Origin: Methanosarcina barkeri 3
GTDB lineage: Archaea; Halobacteriota; Methanosarcinia; Methanosarcinales; Methanosarcinaceae
Assembly (NCBI RefSeq): GCF_000970305.1
Contig: NZ_CP009517.1
Location: 2,542,001-2,606,000, forward strand
Length of the DNA: 64,000 nt
Reading direction: 5' to 3'
Made by a program: the position numbers and the translations under genes. The notes under the pieces were generated by a model. That model worked only from the letters and a program-made list of their open reading frames with translations. It searched no databases and had not been told where the DNA came from. Of the stretch, positions 35,397-44,575 are shown piece after piece (positions within the stretch are counted from its first letter, which is position 1; every line of letters starts with the position of its first letter).

Positions 35397-35948
35397 TTAC
35401 TTCCAGCGTCGATAAATCTCGTTTTCTATCCCGAGCAGGTCAAGTGTCCTTCCTACCATGGTATCTATCAGGTCTTCAAGGGTTCTGGGCCGTGAATAAA
35501 AGCCAGGGCAGGCTGGAAGGATGCTTGCTCCTGCTTTTTTAGCCCTGAGCATATTTTCGATGTGTATAAGGTTAAGCGGGGTTTCTCGGGTCATCAGGAT
35601 AAGTTTTCTTTCCTCTTTGAGGCAGACGTCTGCAGCTCTTGTAAGAAGAGTATCGGATACCCCATTTGCCACGGCTGCAAGAGTTTTCATGCTGCACGGA
35701 GCAATAACCATTCCTCCTGTCCTGTATGAACCACTAGCGATTGGTGCTGAAAAATCTTTCTGGGCATAGCTCCAGGTTGCAAGTTTTTCTACTGCTTCGG
35801 GGGTGTAATCAGTCTCAATCCTTATTATCTGGCTTGCGGCATCCGTCAAAACCAGATGGGTTTTAATTCCTTTTTCCTCCAGTACTTCAAGGAGGCGAAT
35901 TCCATACTGGACCCCTGAGGCTCCACTGATTCCTACTGCTATCTCCAT
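35397..35948 (-). CDS. ubiX: Flavin prenyltransferase UbiX/Pad1
   Basis: A 183-residue enzyme that attaches a dimethylallyl group to FMN to make prenylated FMN, the cofactor of UbiD-type decarboxylases. The N-terminal flavin motif GISGASGVQYG, the SGSYRTGGMVIAPCSMKTLA segment and LMTRETPLNLIHIENM are all characteristic. A UbiD partner is not in the window. It lies 45 bp downstream of an LpdD-like gene on the same strand, consistent with one transcript devoted to prenylated flavin. Confidence 0.9.
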   Translation of the reverse strand: MEIAVGISGASGVQYGIRLLEVLEEKGIKTHLVLTDAASQIIRIETDYTPEAVEKLATWSYAQKDFSAPIASGSYRTGGMVIAPCSMKTLAAVANGVSDTLLTRAADVCLKEERKLILMTRETPLNLIHIENMLRAKKAGASILPACPGFYSRPRTLEDLIDTMVGRTLDLLGIENEIYRRWK

Positions 35949-35993
35949 TTTATCCTGCCGTTAGTGTTCCTGCTGGTAACTCACTATTCATCT

Positions 35994-36389
35994 CTATGCA
36001 TTATTCAAATCGTTATTTTGCCTTCCCAGTTCATCTTCTTTTTTGTAAAAAGCAATGAAACTTTCTATCATTTCACCAGCAACTGAGACTACATCTTTTA
36101 TTTCTTCAGGGCTAATATTATCCTTGTGTATTCCGACAACAAATACCGAGGTCTTCCTTGTGGCCCTGCTCACCTGCCTTGCCCCATCCAGAGCAAGATA
36201 TTCCTCCCGGTGCCCAGGCATTGTTATCACCGATGAACTTGCTCTCTGGCTTTTCTCATCAAAAAGTCCTACGGCAACAGCTCCCACATGTTCTTCTCCA
36301 CCTGTGAGAGTCAGCATGTAGTCTTCCCCTACCTTTTTTGCATCAAGTATAACCTCAATTTTCCCCACTTTCCGTTTAATCTGAAACAA
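35994..36389 (-). CDS. LpdD-like prenylated-flavin chaperone domain protein
   Basis: A 131-residue protein. The pattern TLTGGEEHVGAVAVGLFD, then ITMPGHREEYLA and VVGIHKDNISPEEI, matches the small LpdD family found next to UbiD/UbiX genes (gallate decarboxylase subunit D; prenylated-flavin chaperone-like). It probably binds or hands over prenylated FMN. Immediately upstream of ubiX, which strongly supports the assignment. Recognition is from motif memory and not a search. Confidence 0.65.
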   Translation of the reverse strand: MFQIKRKVGKIEVILDAKKVGEDYMLTLTGGEEHVGAVAVGLFDEKSQRASSSVITMPGHREEYLALDGARQVSRATRKTSVFVVGIHKDNISPEEIKDVVSVAGEMIESFIAFYKKEDELGRQNNDLNNA

Positions 36390-36503
36390 ATTCCTACCTC
36401 GGTCCTTAAAATTTCAAGGAAATCCATTTTTCCTTTAAGCTTCCATAAATTTTCTTCTTTATATTCTTTTTTTAAATTTACTTTTATTTTATTCCACTAT
36501 ACT

Positions 36504-37700
36504 TTAGAGATCACTCAATTTAAACTGTTTAAGAAGTTTTTTGATGTCAAAATAGTCTCTGGCGGCTTTTCCCACGACTTCGCAGTACTCTTTCGGGCTA
36601 TATACTCCCATTCTCCAGTTATCCATTTGTGCTTCCTGCAAGATGGATACAAAATGGGAAGCTTCGTTAAGAGGAATCATTTTATGGTCAGTTTTTATCA
36701 TGGCCTGCATTTCCAGCATTTCGGGTGTCTTAGGAATGTCAACAAGCACATACTTAGAATCAACACCAGCTAGTTCTGCAATTTCTTTTTCAACTCTCCT
36801 GATACGGTCCCGGTGCCTCAGTACAGCTTTTCCTACATCTGCCAGGCCTACATATAAGGCGCGTTTATAGAGTTTACGGGCATCCAGCATCCTTGCAAGT
36901 TCTCCTGCATATCCGGTTGCGTTTCTCATGGATGCAACAAGGTCTATATCGTCCATATACCTCAGCCTGAAAGGATCAAGTTCGTTATTCTCAATCATAT
37001 ACTCCACTGATCTGGAACACATAGCTTCCGAAATCCTGGTTACGTGATGATAGTAAACCGATGTGTTCATCCATAAACGTGATACAAGAAGCGACTCGGC
37101 AGCCTTTAACCCACCGTACTCTACAACGAGCCTATCCTCATAAAAATTCATCTGTTGTATCAAACGATTGTAATCTACAACACCAAAGGCTACACCTGTG
37201 TAATGAGCATCCCGAACAAGATAGTCCATTCGGTCCACGTCAATCTCACTGCTAAGGATCTGCCCTAGAGAAGTTTCCCCTTTTATGTGTTTTACGAGGT
37301 TTCCAGGAGAAATTCCATATTTATTCAGGATTTCTCTAATCTCTTCTTTTCCCAGGATTCCCTTTACATCCTCATGCCTGCGCCGCGTATATTTGTCAAT
37401 TACATTTTCAGTAACGTGAGAAAAAGGTCCATGCCCTACATCGTGTAGAAGAGCAGCAGCTTTTATTTCGGTTTTCTTATCCTCTTCAATCGAGTCCAGA
37501 CTTCTGGTTAGCATGGAGGCAAGATGCATTGTTCCAAGCGAGTGTTCAAAACGCGAATGATTTGCTCCGGGGTAGACAAGGTTTGAGAACCCAAGCTGTC
37601 TTACCCTTCTCAGGCGCTGCATCTGGGGGGTAGAAAGAAGATCCTGAACTAAATCATCCAGCTCGATGTAACCATGTACGGGATCAAGGACAACCTTCAT
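36504..37700 (-). CDS. HD domain phosphohydrolase (SAMHD1/dGTPase-like)
   Basis: A 398-residue metal-dependent hydrolase. The His and His-Asp metal ligands are in SRFEHSLGTMHLA (about residue 52), LLHDVGHGPFSH (about 85) and EIDVDRMDYLVRDAHYTG (about 178). The start MKVVLDPVHGYIELDD is the usual N-terminus of the archaeal HD family annotated as dNTP triphosphohydrolase-like. Exact substrate unknown. It lies 114 bp upstream of the LpdD-like gene on the same strand and 114 bp from divergent cofD. Confidence 0.82.
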   Translation of the reverse strand: MKVVLDPVHGYIELDDLVQDLLSTPQMQRLRRVRQLGFSNLVYPGANHSRFEHSLGTMHLASMLTRSLDSIEEDKKTEIKAAALLHDVGHGPFSHVTENVIDKYTRRRHEDVKGILGKEEIREILNKYGISPGNLVKHIKGETSLGQILSSEIDVDRMDYLVRDAHYTGVAFGVVDYNRLIQQMNFYEDRLVVEYGGLKAAESLLVSRLWMNTSVYYHHVTRISEAMCSRSVEYMIENNELDPFRLRYMDDIDLVASMRNATGYAGELARMLDARKLYKRALYVGLADVGKAVLRHRDRIRRVEKEIAELAGVDSKYVLVDIPKTPEMLEMQAMIKTDHKMIPLNEASHFVSILQEAQMDNWRMGVYSPKEYCEVVGKAARDYFDIKKLLKQFKLSDL

Positions 37701-37784
37701 TATTCTTTAGACAGATTTCATTATATATTGTTGTTACTACTACTCTGATACTGTATATTTTGCAGAAACCCCTGCTACCCGAAA

Positions 37785-37794
37785 GTTTAAAAGA
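37785..37794 (+). promoter_or_regulatory. Possible TATA box of cofD (leaderless)
   Basis: AGTTTAAAAG lies 21-30 bases before ATG 37815, so the transcript would start near the initiation codon. Confidence 0.35.
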
Positions 37795-37814
37795 AAGCCG
37801 GATATGGTATTATC

Positions 37815-38744
37815 ATGATTATATTTTCAGGCGGTACCGGAACTCCAAAGCTCCTTGACGGACTCAAGGAAATCCTCCCAGCAGAGGAAATGACTGTTGT
37901 TGTAAACACTGCCGAAGACCTATGGGTTTCGGGGAATCTGATTTGTCCTGACCTGGACACAGTAATCTACCTGTTCTCAGACCAGATCGACCGAAAAAGA
38001 TGGTGGGGCATAAAAGACGACACTTTTCTGACTTATGAACGCATGCAGGAACTGGGCATCACCGAAAGCATGAAGCTTGGGGACTGTGACAGAGCAACCC
38101 ATATAATTCGCTCGAACTTTATCCGGAATGGAATCTCTCTTACAGATGCGACCTTAGAGCTTGCGTCCATTTTCGGAATTGATGCAAAGATTTTACCTAT
38201 GTCTGACGATCCAGTTTCCACTTATATAGAAACTCCTGAGACCATCCTTCATTTCCAGGATTTCTGGATAGAGAAACACGGAGAACCTGAGGTGCTGGGT
38301 GTTGACATAACTGGGGTTTCCGAAGCTTCAATCTCTCCAAAGGTGCTAGAAGCCCTTGAAAACGACGACAAGGTGCTTATAGGGCCAAGTAACCCGATTA
38401 CGAGTATAGGACCTATCATTTCCCTACCGGGCATGAAAGGTTTGCTACAAAAGAAAAAGGTCGTTGCAGTCAGTCCGATAATTGGCAATGCTCCTGTAAG
38501 CGGTCCTGCCGGGAAACTCATGCAGGCCTGCGGGCTTGAAGTCTCTTCAATGGGAGTTGCGGAATATTATCAGGACTTCCTTGACGTTTTTGTCTTCGAT
38601 GAGCGGGATCAAGCGGACGAATTCGCGTTTGAGAAGCTTGGATGTCATGCTTCCCGTGCTGACACCCTCATGACCTCAACTGAAAAAAGCAAGGAACTGG
38701 CAGAGTTAGTAGTAGGGCTATTTGATACTATTGTCTGTCCTTAA
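37815..38744 (+). CDS. cofD: 2-phospho-L-lactate transferase CofD
   Basis: A 309-residue enzyme of coenzyme F420 biosynthesis that joins the activated phospholactyl (or phosphoenolpyruvyl) moiety to the deazaflavin Fo. The CofD signature is clear: FSGGTGTPKLLDGLK at the start, NTAEDLWVSGNLICPDLDTV near residue 35, LGDCDRATHI near 95, and IGPSNPITSIGPI near 195. Length is standard. F420 serves several methanogenic dehydrogenases. Monocistronic, divergent from the HD gene. Confidence 0.93.
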   Translation: MIIFSGGTGTPKLLDGLKEILPAEEMTVVVNTAEDLWVSGNLICPDLDTVIYLFSDQIDRKRWWGIKDDTFLTYERMQELGITESMKLGDCDRATHIIRSNFIRNGISLTDATLELASIFGIDAKILPMSDDPVSTYIETPETILHFQDFWIEKHGEPEVLGVDITGVSEASISPKVLEALENDDKVLIGPSNPITSIGPIISLPGMKGLLQKKKVVAVSPIIGNAPVSGPAGKLMQACGLEVSSMGVAEYYQDFLDVFVFDERDQADEFAFEKLGCHASRADTLMTSTEKSKELAELVVGLFDTIVCP

Positions 38745-39287
38745 TTTTTCTGTTTTAGCACATTTGCTAGTTTTTCATTATTTATTATTTTTACCAAAAT
38801 ATACTAATTTTTGATAATTGTGTCTATTACTTCGTCATTTTCTTTGAACTTATTTTCAATGTTGCACCCCTCTTGTTTACTTTATCTTGTTTACTTTATC
38901 TTGCTATTTTATCTTGCTATTTTATCTTGCTATTTTATCTTGCTATTTTATCTTGTTTATTTTATCTTGCTATTTTATCTTGCTTACTATTCATCTTGTT
39001 TATCTTACCTACTATCTATTTTGTTTACTATTTTATCGCTTACTATTATATCCTGTTTATTTCTCAAATAATATTCTATTTTATATATTTCCAGATTTAT
39101 CTTCAGTGTTAACCAAATCCGAAAGTTTTATGTAACACTTTTCATGTCTTTTGTAATACTTAAAGTTACTATGAATAAGCTCAATCTTACTTATTAAAAA
39201 ACATTTTCTGGTGAGTATTATTATTCTGGCCAGACTATGAGGCATGATTTAATTAATTATGGAAAAATCATGATAGGAGAAGGTGTA
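38745..39287. repeat. Intergenic region with a 13-bp tandem repeat
   Basis: Between about 38880 and 38997 the unit TTTATCTTGCTAT repeats with period 13, with some copies reading TTTATCTTGTTTA. The plus-strand frames through it (LLFYLAILSCYF and so on) are repeat artefacts. The remaining sequence holds a T-rich tract just after cofD. Confidence 0.75.
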
Positions 39288-40370
39288 ATGAATACAAAGA
39301 TAATAAAAAATAAGTTCATTTATCTCATTTTCCTTACTGCCCTTATTTTTTCTCTTGGAGCTGTTCCAGGTATGGCAGCTGAAGGTTGCAACTCAAATTT
39401 GATGGCTCAGGTCTTTTCTGCAGCTGAAGCAGATCTTGGAGCTGTTGGGCCGCAAAACACACTTATTATTACGGATATAGGCTCTCCTGCAGAGTCCTAC
39501 GTTTTCCTGGACGATTTCTACTCAGAGTTTTATAGCAGGGATCTTCTGTACACAAAAAATCTCCTCACGGTCCAGAACTCAAGGAACAATCCTCTATGGT
39601 TTGCATTCTTCAATAAATGCAGTGGGAAGTGCACTTATATCGAAGTCTCCTATGAAAACGAAAGTAAAATTAGCTACAAGATAACGGAAAACATAAATTT
39701 TGGCAAACTTTCGAAAACCAATGAATCGAGAGCTGCGTGGAATGAAAAGGTAAACAATTCGGTATTTAACGGACGCGAGTTTGCTATTCTTACCATTTCA
39801 AACGCCTGGGCTACCGGAAAGCTTGATTATGAACTAATGCAGTGCCTTGAAGTGCACAACCATTTCTGTCCCGGAGTTTCCAGCGGTTATGTGCTTGCAA
39901 ACTGGATGGAAGAAAATTACCCGCTTAAGGAAGGTGTAAGTTACACGGTTTTCTCCTGCCCTAACTGGTGCAAAGACGATGTTTTCGTAAAGCGCTGGGA
40001 CACAACCCCAGGCAAAGGAGGGATCTGGGTCTCTACGTTAACCGATAACGAAACCGAAGCTCTAGGAGGTTCTCCTGCAGGTATTTTCGTGGTCACGGAC
40101 AAGAATGCCGGAACTATGAAAGCAGTAGTACTTGGGTTTGACTTTGATATTGTCAATGCGAACTCCGGTGTAAAAGCCGATGATCCTGGATGGGTCTCGA
40201 AATATCTAGCTGATCTCTGGCTTATGAATAAGAAAAATTGGGACACACAGGGACTTGTCTCTGTAATTTCAGTGAAGGATATTGATGCCGATACCCTGAA
40301 CAAAATGAAACAAGCAGACAACAATCCTTATGTGATTCTCGGGCTGCTTAATTCGACAGAGAATAATTAA
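39288..40370 (+). CDS. Exported FmdE-domain protein
   Basis: About 360 residues from ATG 39288, preferred over ATG 39237 because GGAG lies nine to ten bases upstream and because the signal peptide (KFIYLIFLTALIFSLGAVPGMAA) then starts naturally. The C-terminal half holds an FmdE-like domain: LEVHNHFCPGVSSGYVLANW near residue 195, with Cys and His typical of the metal site, followed by CPNWCKDD. FmdE occurs with molybdenum formylmethanofuran dehydrogenase, but this version is outside the cell and stands alone. It may bind a metal or tungstate/molybdate-linked ligand; unproven. Confidence 0.75.
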   Translation: MNTKIIKNKFIYLIFLTALIFSLGAVPGMAAEGCNSNLMAQVFSAAEADLGAVGPQNTLIITDIGSPAESYVFLDDFYSEFYSRDLLYTKNLLTVQNSRNNPLWFAFFNKCSGKCTYIEVSYENESKISYKITENINFGKLSKTNESRAAWNEKVNNSVFNGREFAILTISNAWATGKLDYELMQCLEVHNHFCPGVSSGYVLANWMEENYPLKEGVSYTVFSCPNWCKDDVFVKRWDTTPGKGGIWVSTLTDNETEALGGSPAGIFVVTDKNAGTMKAVVLGFDFDIVNANSGVKADDPGWVSKYLADLWLMNKKNWDTQGLVSVISVKDIDADTLNKMKQADNNPYVILGLLNSTENN

Positions 40371-40757
40371 TCCCTTGAAAAATTGAGCTAGCAGAACAGG
40401 CAATTAAACTAAATAATTTACACCTACACAAAAAGTTTAATCAGGTATGTTTGAGGATTCCAGTAATCCTCATATCTGCCTCTTTCTCTTCCTTTTTTAT
40501 TTTTCTTTTCCGATACTTTCCTGAAATTCATCTACTCTTTTCCTGGCTGCTCGAATCTTAGGTTTTTTGACTATTAAGTGGATCTAGATTTAGGACAAGA
40601 TTATAGAATTCTTTATTACCTAAGTACAATTCCTTATTAATAGCACAGGATTCTTTATTACTAGAGCAGGATTCCTTATTACCAGAGCAGGATTCCTTAT
40701 TAATAACATGATTATTACTTAGAGAGATATCGCAACAGCCAAAAAAGAGTTAATACT
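40371..40757. repeat. Intergenic region with a 21-bp tandem repeat
   Basis: About four units resembling GATTCCTTATTACCAGAGCA plus G occupy about 40605-40712, becoming more exact toward the 3' end. No gene. It precedes hpt. Confidence 0.75.
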
Positions 40758-41330
40758 ATGCTTGAAAAACTGAAAACCTCACTCATTAATTCTCCTGTGA
40801 TCAAGCGAGGAGAATATAATTACTTTATCCATCCGATTTCTGATGGTGTACCATCCATAGATCCTCATATGGTTGAAGAGATCGCTGAATATATTCTCCA
40901 GATTACCGACATCAAAAAAGTTGACACTATTCTTACAATAGAGGCCATGGGTATTCCTGTAGCAAATGCCCTTTCTCTCAAAACGGGAATTCCTTTGACA
41001 ATTGTTCGAAAGCGTCCTTATTTCCTTGAAGGAGAAGTGGAACTGTCTCAGAGTACAGGGTATTCGAAAGGGGCTCTCTACATAAACGGGCTCAAGAAAG
41101 GGGACAGAGTAATTATTGTGGACGACGTGATCAGCACTGGCGGAACGTTGATAGCACTCGTAAAAGCCCTGAAAATTATGGGTGTGGAGATTCTGGACGT
41201 AATTTCCGTCATCGGTCGAGGGACTGGCTATTTGCAATTAAATGAGCTAGGGGTTGAGCCCAAAATCCTCGTTACAATTGACGTGAGTGAGAAAGGCGTG
41301 GAGATCAAGAATGTCTTTGGGAACGAGTGA
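40758..41330 (+). CDS. hpt: Hypoxanthine/guanine phosphoribosyltransferase
   Basis: A 190-residue purine-salvage enzyme of the archaeal type, converting hypoxanthine or guanine and PRPP to nucleotide. The PRPP motif [13 protein letters not shown] lies near residue 117. [18 protein letters not shown] and the [10 protein letters not shown] loop are diagnostic of the archaeal HGPRT group (close to plant-type adenine/xanthine PRTs). Its last 20 bp overlap dph2. Confidence 0.88.
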   Translation: MLEKLKTSLINSPVIKRGEYNYFIHPISDGVPSIDPHMVEEIAEYILQITDIKKVDTILTIEAMGIPVANALSLKTGIPLTIVRKRPYFLEGEVELSQSTGYSKGALYINGLKKGDRVIIVDDVISTGGTLIALVKALKIMGVEILDVISVIGRGTGYLQLNELGVEPKILVTIDVSEKGVEIKNVFGNE

Positions 41331-42318
41331 CGCTTTTGACTTAAGGCCTGACTATATTATCAGTGTGATAAATAAACTGGGCGCAAAAATCGTAGGTTTC
41401 CAGTTCCCTGAAGGGCTCAAAAGAAAAGGTCCCGAGCTTGCAAAAAAAGTTGAAGAAGCCACCGGAGTTAAGATTATCATCTCAGGAGACCCATGTTTTG
41501 GGGCATGCGACCTGGATAAAACTTTACTTGATCAGGTTGATATTCTTTTCCACTTCGGGCATGCTGAGCTTGAGGATACGAAATTTTCAGAAAAAGTCTA
41601 TTTCATAGAAACGCGTTCCGCAGTTGACATCCGGCCGGTTGTTGAAAAGGTTGTCCCTGAACTTAAGGGGCAGGTTATAGGGCTGATTACTACTGTCCAG
41701 CATGTCCATAAACTTCCTGAAGCCTGTGCTGTCCTGGAGGCAAATGGAAAGACCTGTGTAATAGGGCATGGAGATTCCAGGCTTGCATATCCTGGCCAGG
41801 TGCTTGGCTGCAATTTTTCGACAGCAAGGAATGAGGTCTGTGATGAATATCTTTATATCGGAAGCGGAGACTTCCATCCTCTAGGTGTAGCTCTTTCCAC
41901 AAAAAAACGAGTTCTTGCAGCCGATCCTTTTTCCGGGGAAGTTCGTGAAGTAGACCCTTCAAGAATCCTCCGCCAGCGAAGTGCGGTAATTGCAAAGTCT
42001 CTGGATGCGAAGGTTTTCGGGATAATCATCTCGAGCAAAAATGGACAGGAAAGAATGGAGCTAGCCTTCTCTTTAAAAGCGCTTGCGAAAAAGCACGGAA
42101 AAGAGGCACACCTTATCCTGATTGACCTTGTCACTCCGGATCAGCTTCTTCAATTCAAAGTAGATGCTTTCGTTAATACCGCCTGCCCAAGGCTCGCAAT
42201 CGATGAGGTTGGCCGTTTTCCCTCTCCTATGCTTACACCCCAGGAATTTGAAATAGTACTTGGAGAACGGGAATGGGAAAGCCTTGTGCTCGATGAGATT
42301 ACTGAGGAGTCAGTATAA
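41311..42318 (+). CDS. dph2: Diphthamide biosynthesis radical enzyme Dph2
   Basis: About 335 residues. It transfers the 3-amino-3-carboxypropyl group of S-adenosylmethionine to a histidine of elongation factor 2, using a 4Fe-4S cluster held by three dispersed cysteines. These are visible in [11 protein letters not shown], in VLGCNFS and in [11 protein letters not shown]. The start [20 protein letters not shown] is typical. I choose ATG 41311 because GGAG lies seven bases upstream; a GTG at 41287 is possible. It overlaps hpt by 20 bp. Confidence 0.9.
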   Translation: MSLGTSDAFDLRPDYIISVINKLGAKIVGFQFPEGLKRKGPELAKKVEEATGVKIIISGDPCFGACDLDKTLLDQVDILFHFGHAELEDTKFSEKVYFIETRSAVDIRPVVEKVVPELKGQVIGLITTVQHVHKLPEACAVLEANGKTCVIGHGDSRLAYPGQVLGCNFSTARNEVCDEYLYIGSGDFHPLGVALSTKKRVLAADPFSGEVREVDPSRILRQRSAVIAKSLDAKVFGIIISSKNGQERMELAFSLKALAKKHGKEAHLILIDLVTPDQLLQFKVDAFVNTACPRLAIDEVGRFPSPMLTPQEFEIVLGEREWESLVLDEITEESV

Positions 42319-42346
42319 CTTTCTACTGTTGGTTATGTTCAGGGAT

Positions 42347-42526
42347 ATGTTAATTTCAGGGAATATGTTAATTTCAGGGAATATGTTAATTTCAGGGAAT
42401 ATGTTAATTTCAGGGAATATGTTAATTTCAGGGAATATGTTAATTTCAGGGAATATGTTAATTTCAGGGAATATGTTAATTTCAGGGAATATGTTAATTT
42501 CAGGGAATATGTTAATTTCAGGGAAT
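42347..42526. repeat. Ten-copy 18-bp tandem repeat
   Basis: Exactly ten identical copies of ATGTTAATTTCAGGGAAT directly after dph2. Read in one frame they give (MLISGN)10, and in the opposite strand (NIFPEI)n, both artefacts. Perfect identity of all copies indicates recent expansion or ongoing slippage. Confidence 0.95.
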
Positions 42527-42622
42527 AAGTTCAGGTTTAGATAAAGTAAAAGTCTAAACATTAAGTCAAAATATATAAATAAAAAATTAAAATTATATAA
42601 ATAGAAAACTTCAGTCGATGAA

Positions 42623-43216
42623 ATGAAACAGAGAAAACTTGAGATGCTCCTTGAAGAACTGGAAGACTTTTCCAGTCCTGAACTTGAGCTGGAGCAGTAC
42701 CAGACACCTCCTCTTTTAGCTGCGGAAATTCTTCATTTTGCTTATATGCAGGGAGATCTTGATGACTCGGTGCAGGATCTGGGATGTGGTACCGGAATTC
42801 TTGCAATCGGGGCGAAGCTTCTGGGAGCCAGAAAGGTTGTGGGGTATGATACGGATTCAAAAGCACTTGATACCGCAAAAGAAAATGCCCGAAAACTTGG
42901 AGTAGAGGTCGAGTTCTTATTATCAGACATTAATGATATTAAAGAGCGCGTAAAAACCACGGTTATGAACCCTCCTTTCGGAGCAAGAGTGAAAGGTAGA
43001 GATAGGCCTTTCCTTTCGTCAGCATTAAGAACAAGTGAAGTAATATATTCAATTCACAACCGCGGAAGCCTTGCTTTTATCCAAAAGTTCATTAAGCCTG
43101 CAGTCATTACACATTCCTACGTTGCAAAATTCCCTATAAAACGAACCTTTGATTTCCATAAAAAAGAACGAGAGGTTATTGAGGTTGAGATCTATAGAAT
43201 TAAGGTCTCCGGATAA
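42623..43216 (+). CDS. METTL5-like RNA N6-adenine methyltransferase
   Basis: A 197-residue SAM-dependent methyltransferase. The SAM site is QDLGCGTGILAIGAKLLGA near residue 52, an acidic loop is VGYDTDSKAL, and the catalytic motif is NPPFGA near residue 114. The N-terminal MLLEELEDFSSPELELEQY and TPPLLAAEIL are typical of the archaeal METTL5 group, which methylates adenine in small-subunit rRNA. Stand-alone gene, 97 bp after the 18-bp array. Confidence 0.83.
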   Translation: MKQRKLEMLLEELEDFSSPELELEQYQTPPLLAAEILHFAYMQGDLDDSVQDLGCGTGILAIGAKLLGARKVVGYDTDSKALDTAKENARKLGVEVEFLLSDINDIKERVKTTVMNPPFGARVKGRDRPFLSSALRTSEVIYSIHNRGSLAFIQKFIKPAVITHSYVAKFPIKRTFDFHKKEREVIEVEIYRIKVSG

Positions 43217-43522
43217 TTCAGGACGCAAATACCGTTTAAAGCATCAGATTTTATAGCATCAGTGCAGGACTTTATTTCAAAAGGCGAGCTATAACACTGC
43301 TTATAATAAGTATGCCTGTGTACTACCAAATTATACGATGCGTCAATAGGGCAAAAGTGGCAGATAATAGAAACAAGATAATCTATCTCCTCTATTGAGG
43401 CTGGTTATCTGCCAACTGAATGTGCCAGTATCTAATTGAATGGTTACCAGCATCTCATATTATTGATAGTTATTGTGATTACGATTTATATCGACTACTA
43501 ACGATAGTCCAAATGAGGGATC
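43217..43522. other. Intergenic region with an inverted repeat
   Basis: About 300 bp. GGCAGATAA (43359-43367) and TTATCTGCC (43405-43413) are an exact inverted pair enclosing about 37 bases, with a further short AGATAATCTATCT symmetry inside. This could form a structured leader upstream of csl4. No gene seen. Confidence 0.4.
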
Positions 43523-44482
43523 ATGATTAGAATTAGAAAAAGTAAAACTACGAGAAAAAAATTGACTGGCCCGAATGAAGGAAAGCCGGTTGCTGAAAAT
43601 GTAACTCAAATTACTTCCGAAAGCAGGGATCAACTCAAAGGTCAGTCGAGAGATCAGTTTAAGACCCAACCCAGGGAACAGGTTAAAAATCAACCAAGGG
43701 AGCAGTCCAGAGATCAACATAAGATCCAACCAAGAGATCACTTCAGGGGACATCCCAGAGACCAGTTTAAAGGTCAGTCCAGGGATCAATCAAAGGACCA
43801 GTTCAGGGGAGACCAGGGCAAGAAGCGAAGGTTCCCGTACCAGAAAAAAGGTTCCAGGGAAAGACCGGATGCGTCTGAACCCAGAGCTCCCTACGAAGCT
43901 GAAACTCCGGAAGAAGAACTTGAAAAAGGAGGTTTTGTGCTTCCTGGAGAGCTTGTTGGAACTACTGAAGAGTTCAAATCCGGGGAAGGAACAACAGTGT
44001 CTGCCGGAGATATTTACTCTACAGCTACCGGAAACGTAATTATCGACAGGAAAGCAAGAGTAGTCTCAGTCAGGCCACGCACGCTCACTCCGAATATTCT
44101 TAAAGTAGGGGATATTATCTATGGAAAGATAACTGATGTGCGCGAATCGGGGGCAATGGTGGAAGTTGCAGGAATTGAAGGCAAAGAAGACAGGGAAATT
44201 GTCAATGTGCGTTCGGGAGACATCCACGTATCGAATGTGCGGGACTCTTACGTTAAGAGGCTTTCAGATGAGTTCAGACCTTCTGATATCATTCGGGCCA
44301 GAGTTCTCGACACTGAGAGAATGCGCCTGACAACAGCTGAAGATTCCCTTGGAGTTGTAAAAGCTTACTGTTCAAATTGCAAAGGAGAACTTGTGCTCGA
44401 AGGGAAAAAGCTTAAATGCCCAGTCTGCAATATGACCGAAACTCGCAAAATCTCAACCGAGTATGGGAAAGGGGTAAAGTAA
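43523..44482 (+). CDS. csl4: Exosome subunit Csl4 with repetitive charged N-terminal extension
   Basis: A 319-residue protein. The C-terminal 185 residues are Csl4, the RNA-binding cap of the archaeal exosome: GFVLPGELVGTTEEF (N-terminal L14e-like part), an S1 domain (LKVGDIIYGKITDVRESGAMVEV), and a zinc ribbon with CSNC and CPVC near the end. The first 130 residues are an unusual extension with about 12 short units of the form SRDQFKGQ/PREQVKNQ, strongly charged and presumably disordered. This could bind RNA or other proteins. GAGG precedes ATG 43523. rpoL follows by 93 bp. Confidence 0.88.
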   Translation: MIRIRKSKTTRKKLTGPNEGKPVAENVTQITSESRDQLKGQSRDQFKTQPREQVKNQPREQSRDQHKIQPRDHFRGHPRDQFKGQSRDQSKDQFRGDQGKKRRFPYQKKGSRERPDASEPRAPYEAETPEEELEKGGFVLPGELVGTTEEFKSGEGTTVSAGDIYSTATGNVIIDRKARVVSVRPRTLTPNILKVGDIIYGKITDVRESGAMVEVAGIEGKEDREIVNVRSGDIHVSNVRDSYVKRLSDEFRPSDIIRARVLDTERMRLTTAEDSLGVVKAYCSNCKGELVLEGKKLKCPVCNMTETRKISTEYGKGVK

Positions 44483-44575
44483 TTCTTTCTCCTGCAGGTA
44501 TGGGTTTCTGCACAATAAATTATCAATAATAAATTATCAATAAGTTATATTACTCACAATTACAGGTGGTCACCA

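Noticed and set aside
38811-39135. Cys/Leu/Tyr-rich membrane peptides
   Set aside because: All three frames give similar residues because of the 13-bp repeat; none is a gene.
42260-42544. Protein with (MLISGN)10 repeats
   Set aside because: The frame is created by the noncoding 18-bp array; it lies mostly after the dph2 stop and lacks a ribosome site.
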